Source: JBHHYS01 sp046757645 (GTDB taxonomy: Bacteria; Acidobacteriota; Terriglobia; Acidiferrales; 2-02-FULL-67-57). From it: DNA of 20,926 nucleotides. Made by a program: the position numbers and the translations under genes. Shown piece after piece: positions 8,773-17,464 of the stretch; position 1 is the first letter of the stretch, and every line of letters begins with the position of its first letter. The stretch is from positions 1 to 20,926 of the forward strand of contig JBHHYS010000043.1 in NCBI GenBank assembly GCA_046757645.1, written 5' to 3'. The notes below the pieces were generated by a model. It searched no databases. It was not told the DNA's origin and saw nothing but the letters and a program-made list of their open reading frames with translations.

Positions 8773-9765
8773 CTAGCCACCAATGAAAACCATGGTGCGG
8801 TTGGGCGGCACGTAGTTCGGGTCGTTGATGTGGTGGCCGTCCTCCTTCATCTGTATGATGCACTCGACTTCGGCGGCGATGTGGGCATCCGAGGCCCCGG
8901 CCCGCACCAGGCCCCGCAGGTCATGGTCCACCCGCGAGAACAGGCACGTACGTATTTTACCATCGGCGGTCAGCCGGATGCGGCTGCATTTGCCGCAGAA
9001 GGGCTCCGTGACCGGGGCCACCAGGCCGATTTCACCCGGTCCGCCGTCGGCGAAGCGGTAGCGCAATGCGGTTTCGCTGGCGTAGCTCCGAGGTATCTCT
9101 GCCAGGGGCAAGCCGGCCCGCTCGAGTGTGCCGCGAATCTCTGCGGCTGTTACCACCCGGCTGCGGTGCCAGATGTGGTCGGCGTCGAGCGGCATAAACT
9201 CGATGCACCGCATGATCAAGCCGCGTTCGCGGGCGAATTCGGCGAAGGCGACAATCTCGTCGTGGTTGAAGCCCCGCACGATCACGACGTTGATCTTGAC
9301 CGGACTGAGGCCGGCCACCTGCGCTTGCTCAATGCCGGCCAAGACTCGCGCCAAGGCCCCTTGGGTGCGGGTGATGGAATCGAAGCGGGCAGCCTGGAGG
9401 GAGTCCACGCTGACGTTGACCCGCTGGAGACCGGCGGCCGCCAGCCGGGCCGCCTGCTTGCCCAGAGTCAGACCGTTGGTGGTGAGGGCGATGTCTTCGT
9501 AGCTGCCCTCGGAGGTGAGCCGCGCAATGAAATCCTCCACCCCGGGGCGCACCAGGGGCTCACCGCCGGTGACCCGAATCTTGCGGATGCCCAGGCGGTT
9601 CAGGATGCGGCAGAGCCGCAAGAGCTCCGGCCAGGTGAGGAGGTGCTCCGGAGGCTGGTAGGTTTCAGGCTCGGCGGAGCGGCAGTAGATGCAGCGAAAG
9701 TTGCAGCGGTCCGTGACCGCAACCCGCAGGTCGGTAATCTCTCGACCGTGGTGGTCTCGCAGCAT
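8773..9765 (-). CDS. moaA: GTP 3',8-cyclase MoaA
   Basis: MoaA starts molybdenum cofactor synthesis by radical SAM rearrangement of GTP. The 330-residue product has the N-terminal cluster motif in TDRCNFRCIYC (Cys21, Cys25, Cys28). GGEP follows in VTGGEPLVRPG, and the MoaA-specific C-terminal cluster is in CGKCSRIRL...IRTC (Cys257, Cys260, Cys274). It ends in the catalytic Gly-Gly dipeptide (VFIGG). All key residues are therefore present. The ATG at 9765 gives the usual N-terminus (LRDHHGREITDLRVAVTDRC). The frame opens further to a TTG at 9789, and neither start has a strong ribosome site. No other moa or moe gene is in the window. A large hairpin (9800-9837) sits directly upstream. Confidence 0.96.
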   Translation of the reverse strand: MLRDHHGREITDLRVAVTDRCNFRCIYCRSAEPETYQPPEHLLTWPELLRLCRILNRLGIRKIRVTGGEPLVRPGVEDFIARLTSEGSYEDIALTTNGLTLGKQAARLAAAGLQRVNVSVDSLQAARFDSITRTQGALARVLAGIEQAQVAGLSPVKINVVIVRGFNHDEIVAFAEFARERGLIMRCIEFMPLDADHIWHRSRVVTAAEIRGTLERAGLPLAEIPRSYASETALRYRFADGGPGEIGLVAPVTEPFCGKCSRIRLTADGKIRTCLFSRVDHDLRGLVRAGASDAHIAAEVECIIQMKEDGHHINDPNYVPPNRTMVFIGG

Positions 9766-9799
9766 CGCAGGGGCCTGCTGACACCCCAAAAATTCTCTC

Positions 9800-9837
9800 A
9801 GCCTATACCCGTGTTGCCTCGCAACCGGGCATAGGCT
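9800..9837. repeat. Long hairpin just upstream of moaA
   Basis: AGCCTATACCCG (9800-9811) pairs with CGGGCATAGGCT (9826-9837) with one mismatch. The inner GTTGC and GCAAC pair as well, leaving a CTC loop and one bulged T. On the minus strand the hairpin is followed after a few bases by a T-run (ATTTTT), so it could end the yjbQ transcript or act in the moaA leader. It could equally be another dispersed palindrome. Confidence 0.55.
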
Positions 9838-9857
9838 GCGCCGTTCTCCTTTCCAAA

Positions 9858-9900
9858 CCCTTCGACGCGCCCCGACTCCGTCGGGGCTCGCTCAGGGTGA
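9858..9900. repeat. Dispersed CCCTTCGAC...CTCAGGGTGA repeat with inner palindrome
   Basis: The outer parts CCCTTCGAC and GCTCAGGGTGA are the same style as the repeat inside thiC. The centre carries a perfect hairpin CCCCGAC-TCC-GTCGGGG (9870-9886). Together with 9800-9837 and 10080-10154 it fills the 385-base gene-free gap between moaA and yjbQ. I see no gene there. Confidence 0.65.
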
Positions 9901-10079
9901 ACACGGGGCGCGCCCTACTTTCGCAGGACACGGTGTCGCCCCGGGGCCCTAGGTTGTCTCTCCCGTAGGCCGCCGGGGTCGGAGAACAATAGAATCATAG
10001 CGCCCTTGGGGGGCGGAAGCAAGGCCGATGCCCATGGCCGAGCTGGTGGGCAGCTCCACAGAAAACTCGCTTAGCCATT

Positions 10080-10154
10080 GGTGGAGCAGGCATTCCTGCC
10101 TGCCCATCCGGCAGGCGAGCCTGCTCCAGGGCAGACAAGAATGTCTGCCCCACC
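10080..10154. repeat. Composite hairpin repeat downstream of yjbQ
   Basis: Two nested inverted repeats occur: GGAGCAGGC (10083-10091) with GCCTGCTCC (10119-10127), and GGGCAGAC (10129-10136) with GTCTGCCC (10143-10150). The whole is bracketed by GGTGG and CCACC. It lies 20 bases past the yjbQ stop and could stop or stabilise that transcript, but it lacks a T-run and fits the dispersed hairpin family of this genome. Confidence 0.7.
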
Positions 10155-10174
10155 AAAAAGTGGTGGGTCTGCGG

Positions 10175-10672
10175 TCAGGCGGTGCCGAGGACTTGTACCT
10201 GCAGGGCGCGCTCCCGGGGGCCGTCGAGTTCGGCCAGAATGACCGATTGAAACGTTCCCAAGACCAGCTCCTGGTTCTGAATCTGCAAGGCCAGGTTGTG
10301 GCCGAGCAGCATGGCGCGCAAGTGGGCGTCGGCGTTTCCACGGTCACAGTCGGAGAAGTTGGGGTCGTTATGCCTGTAGTAGTGGCCCTGGACAACCACC
10401 TCTTCCAGGAAGCGGCGGATGTCATCCAGCAGAGCAGGTTGAAACTCGTTGATGAACAGCGCCAGGGTGGTGTGCAGCGAGTTCACCAGCAGGAGCCCCT
10501 GACGCACGCCGCTGGCGCGCACCTGGGCCGCCAGCAATTCAGTGATATTGATCAGCTCGACCCGCACCCGGGTGGAGATGTTCAGTGTCTCCGCCCACAC
10601 CCGAAAACCGTTGGCGGTTTCGCGGGGAGCCAAGCCCTGGCGGGTCGCGGTTTCCAGCGCGCGTTCGTTCAT
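10175..10672 (-). CDS. yjbQ: YjbQ/UPF0047 family protein (secondary thiamine-phosphate synthase type)
   Basis: The 165-residue protein belongs to the YjbQ (UPF0047) family. Family signatures are VELINITELL, SGVRQGLLLVNSLHTTLALFINE (conserved His in a beta-strand), DRGNADAHLRAMLLG with its metal- or phosphate-site His, and the terminal GTFQSVILAELDGPRER. E. coli YjbQ has weak thiamine-phosphate synthase activity and databases name it so, but the physiological role is uncertain. It is longer than the usual ~138 residues because of about 26 extra residues at the N-terminus. ATG at 10672 is the only clear start, with GGAG somewhat far upstream. It is divergent from the PEGA/OmpA-like gene and shares a 225-base intergenic region with it. 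Confidence 0.9.
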   Translation of the reverse strand: MNERALETATRQGLAPRETANGFRVWAETLNISTRVRVELINITELLAAQVRASGVRQGLLLVNSLHTTLALFINEFQPALLDDIRRFLEEVVVQGHYYRHNDPNFSDCDRGNADAHLRAMLLGHNLALQIQNQELVLGTFQSVILAELDGPRERALQVQVLGTA

Positions 10673-10897
10673 CTCGTGGCTCTCACTCCTGCGCCGAGGG
10701 GATGGAGCAGAGCTTCATCCCGTTTTCAGAGTCAGTCCTCAACCTGGCCCGGGTCCACCCACACCCCGTCTCCCAGCTCAGAACCCAAACCGGAAATTAT
10801 AGTCAACCGCTGCGCCAGTGTCCACGCCATTTTCGCCGCTTCCTGCGGGCTCGCAGGCGCATCTACAACTAGAGGTGCCGAGAGCGAAGGAACAACC

Positions 10898-12175
10898 ATG
10901 AGTTGGATTTGCCCCACCTGTCGCCGGGACGTGGCACTCTGGCAGGCGGAGTGCCCCCATTGCGCGGGTACACCCTCGCAGGAAGGCTCACCGCCCGAGG
11001 AGGCCACGGCCCCCCCGGAGGCAACCCCAATCGACACCAGGGCCGAAAGCGCGCAGACCCCCTCCAGCATGCACGTCCCAGAGAACGCCGCAGCCACTCG
11101 TAGCGTCTTCAGGGGCAGTTCCTCCATTCCCTGGGGGGCCTATCCGGTGATGGGGCTGGCAGTGGTGGCGCTGGCCATCCTGCTGTGGCCCTCGGACCAG
11201 GTGGGTGTGCGAGTGCAGTCGGAGCCTCCCGGTGCCGTGGTGCTGCTGGACGACAAACGGGCGGGCAAAGCCCCGCTGGAGCTGACCGGTCTGAAGCACG
11301 GCTACCGCTACAGAATTCGGGTGGAGCTGGAGGGATACGAGCCCTTCCAGCAGACCTTCCTGGCTCAACCCCAGGAGAAGCCGTGGACGATTACCCTCGA
11401 GCGCGCCTACGACCCCTTGCTCGACGGAAAGGTGGTCCAGGAATTGGTGGGGCAGATTGGCGCGAGCGCCGGGGAAAGGCTCTTCTCCCACGAACTCGCC
11501 GACGCACTCTTCACCGTCAACCCGCTGATCGAACAGAACCCCTGGCTCACCGAGCGCACCTGGAGTCAAATCTTCCAGCAGGTGGTGAAAACGAACTTTG
11601 ACGGCGACAGCCAAGAGTTTCTCCGCCACCTCCGAGGCTACAAGGCGGAGCTCGCCCGCGGTAACACCTCCAAACAAGCCTGGTACCAACATCTGCAGGC
11701 GTGCGAGAAGGTGTGCCGGCCGGTGGTGACCGAAGTCTTCAAGCGCCATATCCGGTGGCTGCGGCGCAGCGGCTTCACGGTTATCTATTTTCCCCTCAAC
11801 CAGCACCGGCTGACAGACGAAGACACCGCCAGGGTCGGGCAATTTGTTGCGGAGCACGACCTGGCCCAAGACCGCTCCCGCCAGGTACTGCTGGTAGGCC
11901 GGGCCAGCCGCATTGGCGGCCAGCAATACAACCTGGAGCTGAGCCGGAAGCGCGTGGAATCAGTCACACAGGAGCTGGCGGCGCAACTCCCCGACGCCGA
12001 CGCCCGCTTGCGCACCGTACACCTGGGTTTTGAGCCCCCGCAGATTTCCCCGGCGGTGGCTGAGTTCCTTCGCCTTGACCCCTCTCTTAACCAGGTCCAG
12101 CACAACCAAAGCGTGATGCTGATTCTCTCTGAGCCGCTTCCCAAAAGCCCTACCCTCGCCCGCCTGAACGAATAG
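10898..12175 (+). CDS. Zinc-ribbon / single-TM / PEGA / OmpA-like fusion protein
   Basis: The 425-residue protein begins MSWICPTCRR. It has an N-terminal zinc ribbon (Cys5, Cys8, Cys20, Cys23), a Pro/Ala/Glu/Thr-rich linker to about residue 75, and one transmembrane helix at about 81-97 (PVMGLAVVALAILLW). A PEGA-type domain at about 101-168 contains EPPGAVVLLDDKRAGKAPLEL and GYEPFQQTF. A helical middle follows, then a C-terminal OmpA-like domain at about 294-412 (FTVIYFPLNQHRLTDED, GRASRIGGQQYNLELSRKR). The predicted layout is ribbon in the cytoplasm, PEGA and OmpA-like parts outside, probably contacting peptidoglycan. The usual Asp after GHT is Ser337, while the Arg of LSxxR (Arg352) is kept. 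ATG at 10898 follows a GAAGG site. The frame stays open far upstream, but that part is antisense to yjbQ. Confidence 0.85.
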   Translation: MSWICPTCRRDVALWQAECPHCAGTPSQEGSPPEEATAPPEATPIDTRAESAQTPSSMHVPENAAATRSVFRGSSSIPWGAYPVMGLAVVALAILLWPSDQVGVRVQSEPPGAVVLLDDKRAGKAPLELTGLKHGYRYRIRVELEGYEPFQQTFLAQPQEKPWTITLERAYDPLLDGKVVQELVGQIGASAGERLFSHELADALFTVNPLIEQNPWLTERTWSQIFQQVVKTNFDGDSQEFLRHLRGYKAELARGNTSKQAWYQHLQACEKVCRPVVTEVFKRHIRWLRRSGFTVIYFPLNQHRLTDEDTARVGQFVAEHDLAQDRSRQVLLVGRASRIGGQQYNLELSRKRVESVTQELAAQLPDADARLRTVHLGFEPPQISPAVAEFLRLDPSLNQVQHNQSVMLILSEPLPKSPTLARLNE

Positions 12176-12210
12176 AACCCCTTCGCGCCGCGCATGATCC
12201 AGCAAAGCAT

Positions 12211-12273
12211 GTTCCTCCCCGCCCGCTCGACTCCGCTCGGGGCGAGCAAGGCAGGCAAGCTCGGAATGACGGC
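12211..12273. repeat. Inverted copy of the TCATTCCGA/GAGGAA modular repeat
   Basis: Read on the minus strand, this runs from GTCATTCCGAG to GGGGAGGAAC, the same outer arms as the element at 8702-8737. The centre differs and contains CGCTCGACTCCGCTCGGGGCGAG-like sequence in place of the CCCCGCCG palindrome. It lies in the 275-base gap between the PEGA/OmpA-like gene and the CPBP gene, which holds no gene that I can see. Confidence 0.6.
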
Positions 12274-12306
12274 GGCAAGGGGACCGAAACATCCCCCACG
12301 AGGACC

Positions 12307-12430
12307 GGTAGCGCAGGATAGTCCCGCTTGGCGGGACTTTCCTGCGGTTTGTTGCTTGTTGTGGTGGGACAGGCGTCCCGCCTGTCGCCGGCCACAAGCC
12401 GCGGGTGCCCTTCGGGCAACCCGCGCTACC
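12307..12430. repeat. Cluster of three hairpins bracketed by GGTAGCGC/GCGCTACC
   Basis: Inverted outer arms GGTAGCGC (12307-12314) and GCGCTACC (12423-12430) enclose three strong hairpins. The first is CGCAGGA...AGTCCCGC-TTG-GCGGGACT...TCCTGCG (12312-12346). The second is GACAGGCG-TCC-CGCCTGTC (12368-12386). The third is CGCGGGTGCCC-TTC-GGGCAACCCGCG (12400-12425). The block sits between the converging ends of the PEGA/OmpA-like and CPBP genes. It resembles a BIME-like cluster of repetitive extragenic palindromes. Confidence 0.75.
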
Positions 12431-12450
12431 TCTGGGCACAAAAAGCCCAT

Positions 12451-13155
12451 CTAGGGGAGAAGAATTGCTGTCATGTCCCCGACCGCGTGGATGACCATCA
12501 CGCGGAGCAGGCTTCTTCGCCTTGTGGGCCTTATCAGGCCTCGCGGGCCCACTCCTCCGACTCGGCCCAGATAGATTCCCGCAAACAGAAGCCCAGCCAG
12601 GAAGAAAACCGGGAAGCCAAAGATTCCTCCGGGCCCATGCATGAAAACGAACGACAGCGTTGTAAGAAGCACGGCCTGCCAAAGGCGAAACCCGCGGGAC
12701 TGCAGAACCGTAATGCCGAAGCCTCGGTAGACTAACTCCTCGCAAAACCCCGCACTTATGGCGACAGGAATCCAGAAAATACTCTCCGACAGGTTCGCCG
12801 GGAAAAACACCAGCCAGCCTGGGCGCGTTGCGGAATACGGCACCAACTGTCGAAAAACCACAAAGAGTAGGCCCACAGCAATCAACTTGCTGGCAATACT
12901 AGCAGCCTTTCGGGATGACAGATTCAAGTGGAGATCCGCCAGCGTAAGCCCGGCTTTTCGCACGAAAAAGACGGTTACGGCCACACTCAGCCAGTGAAGT
13001 GTCAAGACAGAAATGAAAAAAGGGAAAAAGGCGGCGCGGTCTTTTGCTCCGAAGAGCCGGACTGACCAGGGGGCAAAACTGTTCAGCATGTAGAGCAGAG
13101 GGAAGCCGACCAGGACTAGGATGATTTGCCAACGTGGAACCAACCGAGCAGTCAT
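12451..13155 (-). CDS. CPBP-family intramembrane glutamic protease (Abi/CAAX-protease-like)
   Basis: The 234-residue hydrophobic protein has several membrane helices and the CPBP motifs. These are FCEELVYRG with the Glu pair at 139-140 and Arg144, FVFMHGPGG with His173, and VIHAVGDM with His223 and Asp227. The family includes the type II CAAX protease Rce1 and bacterial bacteriocin-immunity-like proteins. The substrate is not predictable here. Between YLGRVGG and the last motif lies GPRGLIRPTRRR, encoded by a GC-rich palindrome (12524-12552) and longer than usual at this place. ATG at 13155 has no clear ribosome site. Base composition appears lower in GC than in the flanking enzyme genes, which could mean a different origin. 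The gene stands alone, downstream of the terminator of the radical SAM unit. Confidence 0.85.
   Translation of the reverse strand: MTARLVPRWQIILVLVGFPLLYMLNSFAPWSVRLFGAKDRAAFFPFFISVLTLHWLSVAVTVFFVRKAGLTLADLHLNLSSRKAASIASKLIAVGLLFVVFRQLVPYSATRPGWLVFFPANLSESIFWIPVAISAGFCEELVYRGFGITVLQSRGFRLWQAVLLTTLSFVFMHGPGGIFGFPVFFLAGLLFAGIYLGRVGGVGPRGLIRPTRRRSLLRVMVIHAVGDMTAILLP
12524..12552. repeat. Palindrome inside the CPBP gene
   Basis: GTGGGCC (12524-12530) pairs with GGCCCAC (12546-12552), and the inside holds a second GGCC...GGCC pairing around TTATCA. In the protein it covers residues about 202-211 (GVGPRGLIRP), between the last two conserved motifs. Confidence 0.5.
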
Positions 13156-13291
13156 TGTGTGCCGCTATGTTTCCATATGCAAATGGGCATTGCCTGACCT
13201 CTTTTAGCTCGCTGAAGGGCCTCGTGGAGCTACTTGTGCGGAAATGCTCGCCAAAGGGTCCCTTTTGCCATGCTTGGCTTAAATAAGGCAC

Positions 13292-13318
13292 AAAAAAGGC
13301 GCCCCGGGAAGGGGCGCC
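13292..13318 (-). terminator. Intrinsic terminator of the radical SAM unit
   Basis: On the minus strand, GGCGCCCC, a TTCCC loop and GGGGCGCC (13298-13318) are followed directly by six T (13292-13297). It lies 28 bases past the stop of the SPASM gene and is the clearest intrinsic terminator in the window. Confidence 0.85.
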
Positions 13319-13345
13319 GCTTTTGCTGTTGCGAAGATCGATGCT

Positions 13346-14992
13346 CTAGTCGTCGCCGTAGGCGGAAGCGCCGGGGGAGCCGACCACGTCATCGAGCACG
13401 GTGGAGAGCTGGTTGAGCAGCACGTCCGGCGCCTTCTCCTGGCTGGGGAGGGTGCCGCTCGTCATCCCGGTCAGGTAGTTATCCGGGAAGGCGTTCTGCC
13501 CCAAAACCACCAGTTGCGATTGGGGGCTGGCGGTGATCTCTTCCCACTCGTGGATGTTGTAGACGCAACCGGGGTCGCCCGCCTGGATGTCGTCCGTGTA
13601 GCTGACCGCGCGGGCGCGGCAGCCGCCGCAGTAGTGCCGGTAGTCGCAGATGCCGCAGTGGTCGCCGCGGTCGTCGCGGTCGCTGAGCAGGTCGAACAGC
13701 GAGTTGTTCCAGATGTCGAGGAAGTGGGACTTGCGCAGGTCGCCCACCTCGTGCGAGGGGATGTACACGCAGGGGTTGACCTTCCCGTTGGGCTGAATCG
13801 AGCAGTAGCAGCGGCCCGCCCCGCATCCCCCGATGTACTTTGCCAGCACCTTGGTCTGCTTCCCCCGGCCCGAGCCCGCGTGCCCGGTGGCCATCAAGCC
13901 CTCCTCGGAGCCATAGACGATGCAGGCGCGGCCGAACTGGGGCGCGGTCGACATAATGGAGATTTCGCCCTCCTGCAGGAACTTGTTCAGGGTGCGCAGC
14001 AAGTTTTCGCGCTGCGCCGGGGTCAGGTCGTAGTGGGCAATCTCCTTCCCCCGGCCCACCGGGATGAAGTTGAAGTGGACGAAGGTGGTGCAGCCCAGGT
14101 CCTTCGCCAGGTTGATCATATCATCGGCGGTGTGGACATTCTGGCGGGTGAAGCAGGTGGCCACGCCCGCGCGCAGACCCGGGGTGCGGGCCACGTTGCG
14201 GATGCCTTCGGTGGAGCGCTTCCAGGCCCCCCGGAGCCCGCGGAAGCTGTCATGCTCATCCGGGTCGATGGAGTCGAGCGAGACCTCAACGTACTTCACC
14301 CCCACTTCCACCAAGCGCTGACAGACCTCCTTGGTGAGCATGGTGCCGTTCGTGGCCACGGTGACGTGGATGCCCCGCCTCTTGCAATGCTCCAGCACTT
14401 TCCAGATGTCCTTGCACACCAGGGGCTCGCCCCCGGCGAAGGCTACGAAAGGCACGTAGCTGTCGGCCATCTCATCGAGCACCCGCTCCTTCTCCTCCCA
14501 GGTCAGCTCATCGGCCAACGGCTTGTGGGTGGCGTCCTGGTAACAGTGCTTGCACGTCAGGTTGCACGCCTGGGTGATGTTCCACACCACAATCAGGGGG
14601 GCGGTGAAGCGCTGCGGGGTGGTGAGGCCAAAGGTGGCGATGGACTTGGCCGTGTTCACCAGGGAGCGCACCGTGGGCTGGTGGTGGAAGACCTTTTCCT
14701 TGATCAACTCTTTGTCCACCTTGGCCTTGGCGCGGAAGACTTCAATCGCCTGGTGGGGGATCAGGTATTTGATCTTGTCCAGCAGCGACAAATCAGGAAC
14801 ATCGTACTTGGCGAAGACTTTCTCCAGATAGCACTGCCCGTCCGAGCCCTTCTGGGTCAGCAGGCCGAGAAACTTCCGCACATAGGGATTGGACAGGTAG
14901 TCCTCGAACGGGTGCCGCTCCACATTAAGCGGCTTCGTGACCTTGGCCACCTGGGATCGCTTCGCTGTAAGTAGTTTGAGTGCCTCAGCCAT
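13346..14992 (-). CDS. Radical SAM / SPASM domain protein
   Basis: The 548-residue protein has an N-terminal extension of about 130 residues, then a radical SAM core with NITQACNLTCKHC (Cys143, Cys147, Cys150), FAGGEPLVCKD and TVATNGTML. A SPASM-type auxiliary-cluster region follows: Cys390, Cys395, Cys397, Cys408, and CGICDYRHYCGGC (Cys446, Cys449, Cys455, Cys458) with Cys476. A tail of about 60 residues (LGQNAFPDNYLTG onwards) has no clear family. SPASM proteins modify peptides, heme precursors or other substrates. No precursor-peptide gene is visible nearby, which argues weakly against a RiPP role. ATG at 14992 has AAAGGAG at 15000-15006, 7 bases upstream. It follows the Tes-like gene by 92 bases on the same strand and is followed by a strong terminator. 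Confidence 0.9.
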   Translation of the reverse strand: MAEALKLLTAKRSQVAKVTKPLNVERHPFEDYLSNPYVRKFLGLLTQKGSDGQCYLEKVFAKYDVPDLSLLDKIKYLIPHQAIEVFRAKAKVDKELIKEKVFHHQPTVRSLVNTAKSIATFGLTTPQRFTAPLIVVWNITQACNLTCKHCYQDATHKPLADELTWEEKERVLDEMADSYVPFVAFAGGEPLVCKDIWKVLEHCKRRGIHVTVATNGTMLTKEVCQRLVEVGVKYVEVSLDSIDPDEHDSFRGLRGAWKRSTEGIRNVARTPGLRAGVATCFTRQNVHTADDMINLAKDLGCTTFVHFNFIPVGRGKEIAHYDLTPAQRENLLRTLNKFLQEGEISIMSTAPQFGRACIVYGSEEGLMATGHAGSGRGKQTKVLAKYIGGCGAGRCYCSIQPNGKVNPCVYIPSHEVGDLRKSHFLDIWNNSLFDLLSDRDDRGDHCGICDYRHYCGGCRARAVSYTDDIQAGDPGCVYNIHEWEEITASPQSQLVVLGQNAFPDNYLTGMTSGTLPSQEKAPDVLLNQLSTVLDDVVGSPGASAYGDD

Positions 14993-15084
14993 GACTCTGC
15001 TCCTTTATGCACCACATTCCCTTGCGCTGGATTCGATGAATGCACCCGGCCAAACGATTCTCTCCAGATACCCTCCGCTACGCT

Positions 15085-17133
<2,049 letters not shown>

Positions 17134-17464
17134 AACTACACTCTCCCTGTATTAGGAATTAGTTGGGGTTCGTTGCCCTCGGGAACAATCGTAGGTATAA
17201 AGAACTGTCCCCCTATAAAATCGCTTGCTCTAACCTGCTCCCAAACCCCAGGTAAAACTCCTCGCTAACTTCTTCAACCGGCGGATTTTACACCAAGCTG
17301 TCAAGACTCGCCTAAGCTTTTTTTCCCGAACAGCGAGAATTTATGGTCGGATGGGCGGTTTTAGCCGCTGAGCGGTACTTATCTTGTTGCCGCGAAAGGC
17401 CTTTTTTTTCGCCCCGCCTCCCCGCCGATCCGGGCAAACTCCGTTGGGGGTAAAATGGAGCCAG
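17134..17464. other. Divergent intergenic region, no gene seen
   Basis: This 331-base stretch separates the divergent Tes-like and queG genes and must hold both promoters. It is richer in A and T than the genes, with runs such as CTATAAAAT and GCTTTTTTTC. The ribosome site of the Tes-like gene (17141-17148) and the GGAG of queG (17456-17459) lie at its ends. A TTGACA at minus-strand 17303-17298 has no well-spaced -10 box, so I do not call a promoter. Confidence 0.5.

Noticed and set aside
10028..10897. A 290-codon open extension upstream of the PEGA/OmpA-like start
   Set aside because: It runs antisense through yjbQ, has no domain similarity, and the ATG at 10898 has a ribosome site and begins a zinc ribbon.
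12307..12430. Possible CRISPR array
   Set aside because: The hairpins differ from each other and are not regularly spaced identical repeats with unique spacers.
11960..12745. A 261-codon minus-strand frame across the repeat cluster
   Set aside because: It reads through the hairpin repeats, the end of the PEGA/OmpA-like gene and the CPBP gene in the wrong frame, and shows no family motif.
14993..15084. Possible RiPP precursor gene between the two radical SAM genes
   Set aside because: No short frame with a plausible leader and core is present. The gap holds only the ribosome site of the SPASM gene.
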